Of a stretch of DNA of 64,000 nucleotides, positions 26,392 to 35,618 are shown one piece after another. The DNA comes from Minwuiaceae bacterium. GTDB lineage: Bacteria > Pseudomonadota > Alphaproteobacteria > Minwuiales > Minwuiaceae. The notes below the pieces were generated by a model that did no database searches, had not been told where the DNA came from, and worked only from the letters and a program-made list of their open reading frames with translations. The DNA lies in the NCBI GenBank assembly GCA_028278525.1, contig JANQEE010000015.1, forward strand, positions 1 through 64,000. The letters run 5' to 3'. Both the position numbers and the translations under genes were made by a program. Each line of letters starts with the position of its first letter. The stretch's first letter is position 1.

Positions 26392-28423
26392 GACCACCTT
26401 CCAATCCGTAACGCCGCCGCGCCGCCCTGGCCGACGCCGAAATCAGCCGGTCGGCGATGATGGCGATAAACGCAACGGCCAGGCCCGCCACCAGGCCGCG
26501 GCCGGTGTCCGCCTTGGTCAGCGCGATATAGACCTCCTGGCCCAGGTCGCGCGTGCCGACCAGCGCCGTGATCACCAGCATCGACAGCGCCAGCATGATC
26601 GTCTGATTGATCCCCAGCAGGATTTCAGGGAACGCCAGCGGCAGGCGAATGCGCGTCAGCAGTTGACGCGGCGTGCAGCCGGAAACGATACCGGCTTCGA
26701 TCAATTGTCCGTCGACCGAACGGATGCCGTGCGCCGTATAACGGATCGCCGGGGCCAGTGCGTACAGCACCACCGCGATCATCGCGGTGAAGTCGCCGAC
26801 CCGGAACAGCATCACCACGGGGATCAGGTAGACGAAGCTCGGCAGCGTCTGCAGCGTATCAATGACGACGCCGATGACCTTGCCGGCGCGCTGGCTTAAC
26901 GCCGCCCAGATGCCGAGGGGAATGCCGATGGCGGACGCGATGATCACCGACGCCCCGCAGAGGTATACGGTCGTCATCGCCTTCGGCCAAAGCCCGGTTA
27001 CCGCGATGAAACCGGCAAGCGAAGCGCAGAGCAGCGCCAGCTTCCAGCGTCCGAAATGCCAGCCCGCCAGCGTCACGACCACGATGCCCCAGGGCCAGGG
27101 AATGCCCAGCAGGAACCGTTTGATCGGCAGCAGAAACCAGGTCAGCAGCGCCGTCTTGATCGCCTCCAGCGTGTCGAACAGGTTGACGTTCAGCCACGCG
27201 ACCAGGCTCTCCCAGAACGCTGCGGTCGTCACGGTGTAAGCGTCCGGATAGGCCTGAAAGACCGGCGCCAACCGTCCCAAAAGGAACGCCCCGAGGATCG
27301 CCGCAATCACGATCAGCAGCCGTCGATGCCGCGCGATCAGGCCGGCCTCGGCGCCGCTTTCGCGATGATCGGGCCGGCGTGCCGCCAGGGCCTGGCTTAT
27401 CCGGTCGAGCGCGATGGCAAGCACGACGATCGCGATCCCCGCCTCCAGCCCGGCGCCGATATCCAGACGGCGCAACGAAGCGAGAACGTCGTAGCCGAGC
27501 CCGCCCGCGCCGATCATCGATGCAATGATCACCATGTTCAGCGACAGCATGATGACCTGGTTCACGCCGACCATCAGGCCCGGTCCGGCTGCAGGCACCA
27601 GCACGCGCCACATCATCTGCCGCGGCGTGCACCCGGCCATGACGCCGAAATCGACAATCTCCGGGTCGACGCCCTTCAGCGACAGGGTCGCGATACGGAC
27701 CATCGGCGGCATGGCGTAGATGATCGTCGCGACCAGCGCCGAGACCGGCCCGAAGCCGAACAGGAACAGGATCGGCACCAGATAGGCGAAGATCGGAATC
27801 GTCTGCATCAGGTCCAGCACCGGCATGATCGCCCGCTCGAACCAGGGCGCGCGGTAGGCCGCGATACCGAGCAGCAACCCGCCGGCAACGCCAATCGGCA
27901 CGGCGATGGCGATCGACGCCAGGGTCACCATCGCGCTGTCCCACTGGCCGAACACCGCGAGGTAGACGAACGCGCCGCCGGCTAAGGCGGCGAGCCGCCA
28001 GTCGCGGGCGTAATGGCCAAGGGCGACGACTCCGAGCGTCACCGCGATCCACGACAGCGGCGGCACAAGCTGCACGGCGTCGGAGCCGAGCCCTTGCATC
28101 AGGCCGGTCGACAAAAGGGCCAGCGCCAAGTCGTAGGGCACCTCGATCGCCCAGGCGATGCCGCGCGTCATTTCCCTGAACGTGAACAGACCGAAGCTCG
28201 CCTCTTCGACCAACCATTTCATGGCCGCGGAGATCTCGGATGCAATCGGCAGTTTCCAGCCGGACGGATAACGCACCATCCAGCGCGCGTCCCACGCCTT
28301 CGACAGGTCGCGCCCGTAGTTCGACAGCAAGACCGTCACGATCAGCACGGCGAACCAGAACGCGGGCACCGGCGCGACCCAACGGTGCCCAGCCTCCCGG
28401 CTTGCCGCGGCCACCGCCGTCAT
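26384..28423 (-). CDS. Fused double permease of a glycine-betaine/proline-type ABC transporter (ProW-like)
   Basis: A 679-aa membrane protein with two ProW-type permease domains in tandem. Each carries the conserved cytoplasmic loop and following segment: residues ~235-330 (GCTPRQMMWRVLVPAAGPGLMVGVNQVIMLSLNMVIIASMIGAGGLG) and ~560-660 (GCTPRQLLTRIRLPLAFPEILLGINQTIMLALSMLVITALVGTRDLG). Standard ProW has a single domain, so this is a fused version of the usual homodimer. The start is at 28423, overlapping the ATPase gene by four bases. Confidence 0.9.
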   Translation of the reverse strand: MTAVAAASREAGHRWVAPVPAFWFAVLIVTVLLSNYGRDLSKAWDARWMVRYPSGWKLPIASEISAAMKWLVEEASFGLFTFREMTRGIAWAIEVPYDLALALLSTGLMQGLGSDAVQLVPPLSWIAVTLGVVALGHYARDWRLAALAGGAFVYLAVFGQWDSAMVTLASIAIAVPIGVAGGLLLGIAAYRAPWFERAIMPVLDLMQTIPIFAYLVPILFLFGFGPVSALVATIIYAMPPMVRIATLSLKGVDPEIVDFGVMAGCTPRQMMWRVLVPAAGPGLMVGVNQVIMLSLNMVIIASMIGAGGLGYDVLASLRRLDIGAGLEAGIAIVVLAIALDRISQALAARRPDHRESGAEAGLIARHRRLLIVIAAILGAFLLGRLAPVFQAYPDAYTVTTAAFWESLVAWLNVNLFDTLEAIKTALLTWFLLPIKRFLLGIPWPWGIVVVTLAGWHFGRWKLALLCASLAGFIAVTGLWPKAMTTVYLCGASVIIASAIGIPLGIWAALSQRAGKVIGVVIDTLQTLPSFVYLIPVVMLFRVGDFTAMIAVVLYALAPAIRYTAHGIRSVDGQLIEAGIVSGCTPRQLLTRIRLPLAFPEILLGINQTIMLALSMLVITALVGTRDLGQEVYIALTKADTGRGLVAGLAVAFIAIIADRLISASARAARRRYGLEGGHG

Positions 28424-29436
28424 TGCTCCCGGCCCCGCCCGATCATCACGTCGATAATCGCGGCCCGGTCGACGGAGCCGACGATTCTGCCGTCCTCGTC
28501 GGCGACCGGCACCGGCATTTCGGCGTCGATCACCCGCTCCGCGACCTCGGCAATCGTCGACGCTCGGGCAACCGGCTCGCCTTCACCGCCGGCCGCAGCG
28601 GCCATCACCGCACCGACGGTCAACACCTTGTCGCGCGGAATATGCCGCGTGAACTCCGCCACGTAGTCGGTCGCCGGCGCGCGCACCAGGCCTTCCGGCG
28701 TATCAACCTGGATGATCGCCCCGTCCTTCATGATGGCGATCCGGTCGGCCAGGCGGATCGCCTCGTCGAAGTCGTGGGTGATAAACACGATGGTCTTCTT
28801 CAAAATCGCCTGCAGCCGCAGGAACTCGTCCTGCATCTCGCGGCGGATCAGCGGGTCCAGCGCCGAGAACGGCTCGTCCAGGAACCAGACCTCCGGCTCG
28901 ACGGCCAGGGACCGGGCGATGCCGACCCGCTGCTGCTGCCCGCCGGAAAGCTCGCGCGGATAGTAGCTTTCGCGGCCCTTCAGTCCGACCAGGTCGATCA
29001 CCTGGCGGGCCCGTTCCCGGCGCTTGGCCTTCTTCTCGCCCTGGATATCCAGGGGGAACTCGACGTTTTGCAGCACCGTCAAATGCGGCAGCAGCGCGAA
29101 ATGCTGGAACACCATGCCGAATTTATAGCGACGGATATCGATCATCTCGCGCTCGGTGGCGGTGCGCAGATCGCGTCCTTCGAACAGCAATGCCCCCGCG
29201 GTCGGCTCTATCAGGCGGGAGAGACAGCGCACCAGCGTCGATTTTCCCGACCCCGAAAGCCCCATGATGACGAAGATCTCGCCTTCGCGAATCTCCAGGT
29301 CGGCGGCGCGGACCGCGGCGATCAGGCCACGCTCACGAATCTCTTCCGGCGATGGCGAAGGGTCGGCGCGCAACAGGGCCTCGGCCTCCGCGCCGAACAG
29401 CTTCCAGAGATTGCGGCAACTCAGCTTAGCGGACAC
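28420..29436 (-). CDS. Glycine-betaine/proline-type ABC transporter ATP-binding protein (ProV-like)
   Basis: A 338-aa ATPase. It starts at GTG 29436 (GGAGGG nine bases upstream), giving SAKLSCRNLWKLFG, the usual ProV opening; the much longer open frame running back into the binding-protein gene is not used. Walker A is GLSGSGKST, signature LSGGQQQR, Walker B VWFLDEPFSALD. A long ProV-type loop (GMVFQHFALLPHLTVLQNVEFPLDIQG) follows the Q-loop. The C-terminal ~80 residues hold a single CBS-like regulatory module (VGSVDRAAIIDVM), which in OpuA/ProV senses ionic strength; half the usual number of CBS repeats is visible. Confidence 0.9.
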   Translation of the reverse strand: MSAKLSCRNLWKLFGAEAEALLRADPSPSPEEIRERGLIAAVRAADLEIREGEIFVIMGLSGSGKSTLVRCLSRLIEPTAGALLFEGRDLRTATEREMIDIRRYKFGMVFQHFALLPHLTVLQNVEFPLDIQGEKKAKRRERARQVIDLVGLKGRESYYPRELSGGQQQRVGIARSLAVEPEVWFLDEPFSALDPLIRREMQDEFLRLQAILKKTIVFITHDFDEAIRLADRIAIMKDGAIIQVDTPEGLVRAPATDYVAEFTRHIPRDKVLTVGAVMAAAAGGEGEPVARASTIAEVAERVIDAEMPVPVADEDGRIVGSVDRAAIIDVMIGRGREQ

Positions 29437-29528
29437 CGGCGCAAAGCCCTCCGGCGGAGCGGCGATGCCGCGCCTGAGCGGTGGAAAGCGCGAGCCAAGG
29501 CTGTCGGATGCCCCAGCCCGCGATGCTG

Positions 29529-30485
29529 TTACTGAATCCAGCTTTTCCAGTGCTTCTCGTTCTTCGCCATCCACTCCGCGACCACCTCTTCCAGCGGCCG
29601 CTTGTCCAGGTCGACGGCGGAGACCATCGCGCCCATCTCCGCGTTGGAGATGTTGAACGCCTCGATCGCCCTGTAGGCGCCGGGCCACTTGTCCTTGACG
29701 CCGGCCCAGGTGACCTTCCAGATCGGGCCGCGCGGCTTGCCGCAGTCATAGGCGGCATCGGGGTTGGAGCCCCACGACGCATCCTCGTAGCACTCTTTCG
29801 TGTAAGGCGGGAATTCGACCCATTCGCCTTCGAACTTCGTCGGTGCCCAATGCGGTGCGTAAACCCATAAGACGATCGGCGCCTTGCGCTGGTAAGCCGA
29901 TTGCAGTTCCGCGAAGAGTGCGGCATCGGTACCCGCATGGACAACCTCGAAATCCATTTCCAACGCTTCGACCCGCTCGTCGTCAAAGCCGCCCCAGGTC
30001 ACCGGCGCGCCGAGATAGCGGCCCATCGGCGCGGTCTCGGGCGTCGCGAATTCCTCGGCGCAGTCGTTCAGCGCCTGCCAGTCCGGCAGGCCGGGGCAGG
30101 CTTCCTTCATGTAGGCCGGGTACCACCATTCCTCGATCGCCTGCATGCCGGTCGATCCGGCATTGACCACCTTGCCGGTCGCCGTCGCCTCGTCCATCGC
30201 CTCGCGGCCGGTGGTTTCCCAGATCTCCATGGCGACATGCAGGTCGCCGGTCTTCAGGCCCGCGAACTGGGCGATGTAGTCGGCCTGGACCAGTTCGACA
30301 TTGTAGCCGGCGTTCTTCAGAACCTCCGCCATCAGGTTGGTGGTGAGCAACTGCCCGGTCCAGTCGTGCAATGTCATCTTAATCGGGTCTTTGGATTCGA
30401 CCTCGGCCATGGCCGGTGTCACGGCCAGAGCCAGCCCAAGCACAATCCCTGTCAGGTGCGTTTTCGCTATCGTCAGTGTTTTCAT
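29529..30485 (-). CDS. Glycine-betaine/proline-type ABC transporter substrate-binding protein (ProX/OpuAC-like)
   Basis: A 318-aa periplasmic binding protein with a signal peptide (residues 1-27, ending TPAMA). The body starts IKMTLHDWTGQLLTTNLMAEVLKNAGYNVELVQADYIAQFAGLKTGDLHVAMEIW, the OpuAC/ProX type, and contains several Trp residues that in relatives form the aromatic box around a quaternary ammonium group. Which amine is bound (choline, betaine, carnitine or other) cannot be read. It is the first gene of the operon, and its promoter lies in the divergent gap with deoR. Confidence 0.9.
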   Translation of the reverse strand: MKTLTIAKTHLTGIVLGLALAVTPAMAEVESKDPIKMTLHDWTGQLLTTNLMAEVLKNAGYNVELVQADYIAQFAGLKTGDLHVAMEIWETTGREAMDEATATGKVVNAGSTGMQAIEEWWYPAYMKEACPGLPDWQALNDCAEEFATPETAPMGRYLGAPVTWGGFDDERVEALEMDFEVVHAGTDAALFAELQSAYQRKAPIVLWVYAPHWAPTKFEGEWVEFPPYTKECYEDASWGSNPDAAYDCGKPRGPIWKVTWAGVKDKWPGAYRAIEAFNISNAEMGAMVSAVDLDKRPLEEVVAEWMAKNEKHWKSWIQ

Positions 30486-30653
30486 TATCGGTCCCCATTT
30501 CGTCCGGGAAGCCTCTATCCCGCGCGCCAGTATGAGTGTCTACCGGGAAAGTGTTCGCCAAAACGGAGAGACCGTCAACAAAAACCCACAAAAAGCCTCT
30601 TTAACGTGTTTTTATATTGATTCTGATTGTCGGATAAGGAGATGGATCGCCCG
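30486..30653. promoter_or_regulatory. Divergent promoter region between binding-protein gene and deoR
   Basis: A 168-base gap that becomes AT-rich at 30575-30625. ACAAAAA occurs twice, at 30578-30584 and 30588-30594, ten bases apart, that is on the same helix face; direct repeats of this kind are typical DeoR-family sites. AAGGAG at 30636-30641 serves the deoR start. The repeat is a candidate only. Confidence 0.4.
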
Positions 30654-31448
30654 ATGCCTCGGACCCAGACACGCGGCAACCATCGCGAACGCGAGATACT
30701 CGACGAAGTGCGCCTTGCCGGCGGCGCCGCCCGCATTCACTTCCTGGCCGAGCGGCTCGGCGTTTCCGAAGAGACCATCCGCCGCAACGTGAAGGCACTG
30801 GAAGCCGGCGGCCAGATCCAAAAGGTCCACGGCGGGGTCTACCTGGTCGAACCCCAGAACGAACAGCCCTTCCGTCAGCGCATGGACGAGAACGCGGACG
30901 CCAAGCGCCGGATCGCCGCCGAAGTCGCGAACATCATCCAGGACGGCGATGCCCTGTTTCTCGACATCGGTTCGACCACCGCCTACATCGCACAGGCTTT
31001 GCAGCGCCACGCGGACCTGTTCGTCGTGACGAACTCCCTGGCCGTGGCGCACACCCTCGCCGCGCGCAACGGCAATCGGGTCTTCATGGCCGGCGGCGAG
31101 TTGCGGGCGCATGACGGCGGCGCCTTCGGCGTCGAGGCGCTGGAGTTCGTCCGCCGCTTCAGTGTGCGCTATGCGGTGCTCTCGGTCGGCGCAATCCATG
31201 CCGATGCCGGCTTCATGCTGCACGACATGCAGGAGGCAGAGTTCTCCCGGGCCGTTATGGGCTGCGCGCAAACCCGGATCGTCGCCGCCGACAGCGAAAA
31301 GTTCGGCAGGAACGCCCCGATCGTCCTGACGGAGCCCGCGACCGTCGACATGCTGGTGACCGAAGCCCCGCCGCCCCGGCCCATCGCGGACCTGCTGGCG
31401 CAAAACGACGTCGACATCGTCCTGGCCGGCGTCGGCAGAGGCGGCTGA
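30654..31448 (+). CDS. DeoR-family transcriptional regulator
   Basis: A 264-aa regulator with an N-terminal DeoR helix-turn-helix (REREILDEVRLAGGAARIHFLAERLGVSEETIRRNVKALEAGGQIQKVHGGVYL) and the C-terminal sugar-phosphate-isomerase-like sensor domain (DIGSTTAYIAQAL..., FVVTNSLAVAHTL). DeoR regulators generally respond to phosphorylated metabolites. It is divergent from the transporter/kinase/oxidase operon, so the phosphorylated product of the APH-type kinase is a plausible inducer. The ATG at 30654 follows AAGGAG by 12 bases; an ATG at 30642 touches it and a TTG at 30627 precedes it. Its 3' end is duplicated, diverged, at 35752-35913. Confidence 0.9.
   Translation: MPRTQTRGNHREREILDEVRLAGGAARIHFLAERLGVSEETIRRNVKALEAGGQIQKVHGGVYLVEPQNEQPFRQRMDENADAKRRIAAEVANIIQDGDALFLDIGSTTAYIAQALQRHADLFVVTNSLAVAHTLAARNGNRVFMAGGELRAHDGGAFGVEALEFVRRFSVRYAVLSVGAIHADAGFMLHDMQEAEFSRAVMGCAQTRIVAADSEKFGRNAPIVLTEPATVDMLVTEAPPPRPIADLLAQNDVDIVLAGVGRGG
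31284..31448 (+). repeat. Direct repeat: 3' end of deoR (left copy)
   Basis: The last ~165 bases of the intact deoR gene match the remnant at 35752-35913 at most positions, including the shared ends GTCGACATGCTGGTGACC and GGCAGAGGCGGCTGA. The two copies flank the lipoprotein gene pair in direct orientation. Confidence 0.85.
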
Positions 31449-31590
31449 ACCAGCGGGCCTAACGGCCGATCATTGGCCAAATCCCGAAGTTGCCGGCGGC
31501 GGCAGCAACCTGGACCGTACCGCGCGGCACGCCTCTCTTTGGGAAGCCTATGGTCGATCCCGTGTACGCAAAAGATTGAGCAACCGACTC

Positions 31591-34500
31591 TCAGCCTGAC
31601 GGCGCTTGACCTGTGACTTGAATGGTTTCACGAAAATCGTCGATAGCGTCACGGCGGCCTTCAACCATGGCTGTCAGGGTTTCTTGTATTGCGCCCCTCA
31701 CGACATCTTTGAGCGCTGCGACCCTGCCTTTTGCAAATGCTAAGGCTTCAGCCGCCTTCGACACATCATTGTGAAGCGTGTCTAAGGTCGCTGATGCGCT
31801 TGTCAAGTCTTCCCGAGCTTGATTGAGAGCGCCTTCCGCATCGGAAACCGCTGTTTCATAGTCGCCTTTTTGGGGAGCTTCTGCATTACCAACCAGCAGA
31901 CTGTCTCGCTTCGCTCTCGCCAACTCTAGCTCGCGTTCCCTCGACGCCAGCTTTTTTTTGGCTTCCGTAATCGCGGCCTGCTTGGCGGAAAGCGCTTTCT
32001 TCGCCGTTTCATGCTTGGTTGCAGCATCCGACGCCAATTCTACGCCATCGAGGCTGCGCAACAGACCTGCGCGCCTGTTTATCAACAGGTCGAGCACACG
32101 GCCAATACTATTCGTCTGCGCCTTGGCCCGCGCCAGACAACCGGCCCGCTGCTCCGCGAGCTTGTCCAAATCGCATGCCATCTCCGGCTTCATCAATTCA
32201 CTTTCGGCCTGGCTCACCTCGCGCCCGGCCAGAGTAAAAGGAACAGGTTGACCGGCATTGTCCTGAACCAAGGCAAGCGCGTTCGCACGGTTAGGCAACG
32301 TCCCATCGTCGGGCAACGCAGCCAGCCAACCATCGCGAATTTTGGTTGGCAGTCCTTTGTTTGCAACGCGTTCCTTCAACAACTCAAAGTCGGCGCCGGT
32401 GCGCTCCAAGAATTTCCGTTCCGCCGTATCAAAAATTGCTCGGTATGCCCTATTCGGGCCGCCGGCTGCGGCATCAGCTCGGTTCATGCTTTGCAGGTTG
32501 CCCAATTCATCGCTTTCTTGCTCGGATAGCTCCCCGTCTTTCTTGTCGCGTTTGAGTTCCAGATTGCGTTGCCGCAATAGGTTCATGTTCAAATTGCCGC
32601 CGGCGGAAAACAGCGCCAGACTTTGCGCACCGCGTATGATCGGCTCCGGATCGGCCGAGAATCCCTTTGCGTACCAGTTCCCGATATCGTCTTTCACCAG
32701 CGCATAGTTGGTGATACCCGCGCCGGCCAAGCGAACGCTGTTGATGTTCTGCCAGAACTGTTTATCGATTTTCTGTAGTGTCTCTAGGCGGCCCTCGTCA
32801 TCCTTATTGACCCATTTCTCGCCGATGAATGGTATCGACCGTTTCATGTGCGCCCACAACATATTTTCCCAAGAAAGCCTCGGATCGCTTTGTAATCCGG
32901 TTGCGGCGTAGCTGGTCCTGAGATAAGCGCTGGGTGGACGGATGTAGACCATGCCAGAACGGTGCTCCAACGCGATAGCGAGCGCCCGTTCTAGATATCG
33001 TACGCGATCTGATTTCGGCAGGTCGGACGGCCCCGTGGGTCGGCTCTCCCTGTCGCCGTCCTCATCCACGGAGACATCATCCTTTGCCGGATCTGACTCA
33101 CTTTTATCCAAGGCGCCGGTGTTCGTCTCCAGCGAGTCGGTCGTGCGCGGGATCAATGGAAGGACCACAACCGGCTCGAGCCCGCCATGCGTAGACCTTT
33201 CGTCGATTTCCGCTCCTTCACTTTTCGTCATCTGCGAACCGGTTTCGGCTGCTTGTGCCCGAGTTGCAGCAATCAGCTCACCTCGCAATACAGCGATCAG
33301 CCTGTCCATCACTTGGCGCTTCGTTATTATCCTTCGTTTTGATTCAAGCGGTTCGACGCATGTGTCAGCAGAGCAGTAAGTGCTCCTCCTAAGGTCGTCT
33401 AACCCTGGGGCCATTAGGAACTCTGCACCAAGCGCTACCTCGATGCCCTCCAACTCCGATTTGAGCGCCGTCAAGTCTGTTTCCTTGAATTTATGTTCCT
33501 TCTGGCGCACTAACTCATCTGCTTGAACGAGTATAGAGTTCCCGATCGCTTGAAGGACAAGCGTGTATGTCCTAACTGACTTATCCGTGACTTGACCGGA
33601 CCGTAGCAACTCTTCGTTGTTAGCCATTTTCAGTATCTTGACCGCAAACCGTATCAACGCCTTTATTAGTTGATCATCCGTTCTTGTCACCTCTGTATCT
33701 GTGCTAAGTGAGGTCGGTTCCATCCGCCCCAAATCTTCGACCAATTGGCTCCTTAAGTAGTCCTGGATCAGCGTCTCCAAGCCTTCTTCCAAGCGACCGC
33801 CGCCAAGGCCGCCTGTTGCCAAAAGGATTTTCAAGTCTCCCCCGCCTCCAAGTGCCGCTGTGAATAGCGCCGGCGAACCTCCGCGAACGCCGCCGAAGCG
33901 AAGGCTCAGGCTCCGAGCTATGCCATAACGGCGTCGCACATCCTTGGCTAGTTTGGCTTCCGCAGCAGGATGATCACCTACACCCAGAAAGTCATTGTCG
34001 TCTTGCCTACTCTTTACCCAGTCATGAGCTTGCTGTAGTTGATTAACCGTGGCTTCGGGATACTTGATCAGTATATCCTTCAAAACCCTGACGGCTTCGT
34101 CATAGTGATCATCTGTCCATTTCTCTTCGCGCCAGAATTCACTTCCGGCCGGAGTTGCTCTTTCCAATCGCTTGCGGAGCGTCTCACGCACAGCCTTCGG
34201 TGCTGTCGGTGCATACATTACGATAGCAACGCTACGTGGTTGCGTAAGCCTAGAAACCATCGCAGCAGCCTCGGCGCGAAATTCGGGCCGCTTATCCCCA
34301 AACACAAAAACACTTTCGGTAAAAATATCGACCGAAATTTGCCAAAGTTTTTCCACCAGGTTTCTTAACCTAACGTAGTCTTTGCTCGGCGTCGTATCGC
34401 GGTTGCTACGAAGTTTGTCTTCGTCAGCTTTTTGAATCTCTGATTGATAGAACTTTGAAAACCGGGTGAATTCATCAATCGAACTGGAGAGCCTGGGCGA

Positions 34501-34923
34501 AGGTTTCGGTAGTTCCTCATGCGGCAAGGCACAGACAGCCAAGTCAGCTTTGTTTTTGTATAAACCCAAGATCTCGTTGACACGTACGGCCTGGTACTTC
34601 TCCAGATGGCCATCTATGTCGTCACGATCGCTAGGTGGGAGGTCTGGACAAACCTTCATGTAGTCATATTTATAGCCATGTTTGTGAACGTCCAAACTCG
34701 GAATCTCTGTAAGAATTCCGCTGTTGCCCCACTCGATGTTGTCTCGCAGCTCGATCAGCAAGGGCTTTGCTCCAATGGCCATCGTAGCGAGTTCCTGAAA
34801 TTGAACATGCGTATGATTGGCTAGTGGGCCTTTGTATACATCGACGTCGATACGCAGAACGGAACAGGCACCGAGGCATAGAATGCTCGCGCCAAGCGTG
34901 ATCGGGCGGAGAAGTGCGATCAT
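31591..34923 (-). CDS. Large unrecognised lipoprotein
   Basis: A 1110-aa protein that I do not recognise. The N-terminus is a lipoprotein signal with lipobox LGAC (Cys20), followed by SVLRID, so it is probably anchored to a membrane and faces the periplasm or cell surface. There are charged helical regions, an Asp/Glu/Ser-rich linker (about 590-640) and, near residues 960-1080, a long Ala/Lys/Glu/Arg-rich heptad-like coiled coil (TKHETAKKALSAKQAAITEAKKKLASREREL). No catalytic motif is evident. Its ATG overlaps the stop of the upstream lipoprotein gene by four bases. Lower GC than neighbours suggests transfer. A surface, secretion-linked or conflict-related role is possible but not supported by a motif. 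Confidence 0.8.
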   Translation of the reverse strand: MIALLRPITLGASILCLGACSVLRIDVDVYKGPLANHTHVQFQELATMAIGAKPLLIELRDNIEWGNSGILTEIPSLDVHKHGYKYDYMKVCPDLPPSDRDDIDGHLEKYQAVRVNEILGLYKNKADLAVCALPHEELPKPSPRLSSSIDEFTRFSKFYQSEIQKADEDKLRSNRDTTPSKDYVRLRNLVEKLWQISVDIFTESVFVFGDKRPEFRAEAAAMVSRLTQPRSVAIVMYAPTAPKAVRETLRKRLERATPAGSEFWREEKWTDDHYDEAVRVLKDILIKYPEATVNQLQQAHDWVKSRQDDNDFLGVGDHPAAEAKLAKDVRRRYGIARSLSLRFGGVRGGSPALFTAALGGGGDLKILLATGGLGGGRLEEGLETLIQDYLRSQLVEDLGRMEPTSLSTDTEVTRTDDQLIKALIRFAVKILKMANNEELLRSGQVTDKSVRTYTLVLQAIGNSILVQADELVRQKEHKFKETDLTALKSELEGIEVALGAEFLMAPGLDDLRRSTYCSADTCVEPLESKRRIITKRQVMDRLIAVLRGELIAATRAQAAETGSQMTKSEGAEIDERSTHGGLEPVVVLPLIPRTTDSLETNTGALDKSESDPAKDDVSVDEDGDRESRPTGPSDLPKSDRVRYLERALAIALEHRSGMVYIRPPSAYLRTSYAATGLQSDPRLSWENMLWAHMKRSIPFIGEKWVNKDDEGRLETLQKIDKQFWQNINSVRLAGAGITNYALVKDDIGNWYAKGFSADPEPIIRGAQSLALFSAGGNLNMNLLRQRNLELKRDKKDGELSEQESDELGNLQSMNRADAAAGGPNRAYRAIFDTAERKFLERTGADFELLKERVANKGLPTKIRDGWLAALPDDGTLPNRANALALVQDNAGQPVPFTLAGREVSQAESELMKPEMACDLDKLAEQRAGCLARAKAQTNSIGRVLDLLINRRAGLLRSLDGVELASDAATKHETAKKALSAKQAAITEAKKKLASRERELELARAKRDSLLVGNAEAPQKGDYETAVSDAEGALNQAREDLTSASATLDTLHNDVSKAAEALAFAKGRVAALKDVVRGAIQETLTAMVEGRRDAIDDFRETIQVTGQAPSG

Positions 34924-35618
34924 TTTTCCGCGCCCTTAACTTGTTGCTCGAGTTTCGAGATGCGCTCGCCTTCTTCGCTGATGAGCTCCAGCGCTTCGAA
35001 TAGGTCCCGTTGTAGCGTTGCATCGCCGGTGCCGCCCTGGGTCGCCGTCGCAATCGCGCCCAGCGCTTCGTTGATCGCATCGAAATATGTCTCCGGGCTG
35101 GACCCCATGGCGATGACCAGTCGGTGATTCCCCGGCGACTCTCGAAAGCCCTCCGGCCCGAATACGATGAGACGTCGGCCCTTCGTCGCCGACGTCTTCA
35201 GTCCTTCGGTTTTGTCGAGCTCGACTTTGCCGGAGTCTTTGTTGAAAGAAATGCTGGTCCCCAGCGCGTCGGCGAATTCCGCCGGCACCCAACCGCTGGC
35301 AAACCGGCCGAAGCTGATGAGGCTCGACTGACCGTGCACCCGTACGCGGTAGACAGATGGTGGAACCTGTTCCTGTGGATCGAAAACACCCAGATAATAC
35401 GTTTGTTGGATTTCGCCGGCTGGAGACTGCGCGCCGAGCGCTGTAAGACCGACCGCCAGACCCGCCGTTTGTTCAGGCGTGCTGCAAGCAGTCAACAAAG
35501 CGACGCCGACCGCAGTGACGCCCACGCGCAAAGGCCGCAAATGGCGATACTTTGATTGGACCGTTCGCCGCTTCCCAGGCACGACGAAAGGATTCTTTTC
35601 CCCCAACACAGCGCCCAC
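34920..35618 (-). CDS. Unrecognised lipoprotein, first gene of the pair
   Basis: A 232-aa protein with lipobox LTAC (Cys45) after a hydrophobic run (VGVTAVGVALLTACSTPEQ) that is preceded by a basic stretch (KRRTVQSKYRHLRPLR). The mature part is a small mixed alpha/beta domain (YYLGVFDPQEQVPPSVYRVRVHGQSSLISFGRFASGWVPAEFADALGTSISFNKD) ending in a short acidic/basic coiled-coil (RDLFEALELISEEGERISKLEQQVKGAEK). The first in-frame codon is GTG at 35618, with its purine run touching it; GTG 35609 has AAGGGG at a better distance and may be the true start. It reads directly into the 1110-aa lipoprotein; the two are likely to act together. Confidence 0.75.
   Translation of the reverse strand: MGAVLGEKNPFVVPGKRRTVQSKYRHLRPLRVGVTAVGVALLTACSTPEQTAGLAVGLTALGAQSPAGEIQQTYYLGVFDPQEQVPPSVYRVRVHGQSSLISFGRFASGWVPAEFADALGTSISFNKDSGKVELDKTEGLKTSATKGRRLIVFGPEGFRESPGNHRLVIAMGSSPETYFDAINEALGAIATATQGGTGDATLQRDLFEALELISEEGERISKLEQQVKGAEK

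Noticed and set aside
29437-29688. Longer ProV start within the binding-protein gene
   Set aside because: It would overlap proX in another frame and adds an Arg/Gly-rich stretch with no family match; the GTG at 29436 has a ribosome site and gives the normal ProV N-terminus.
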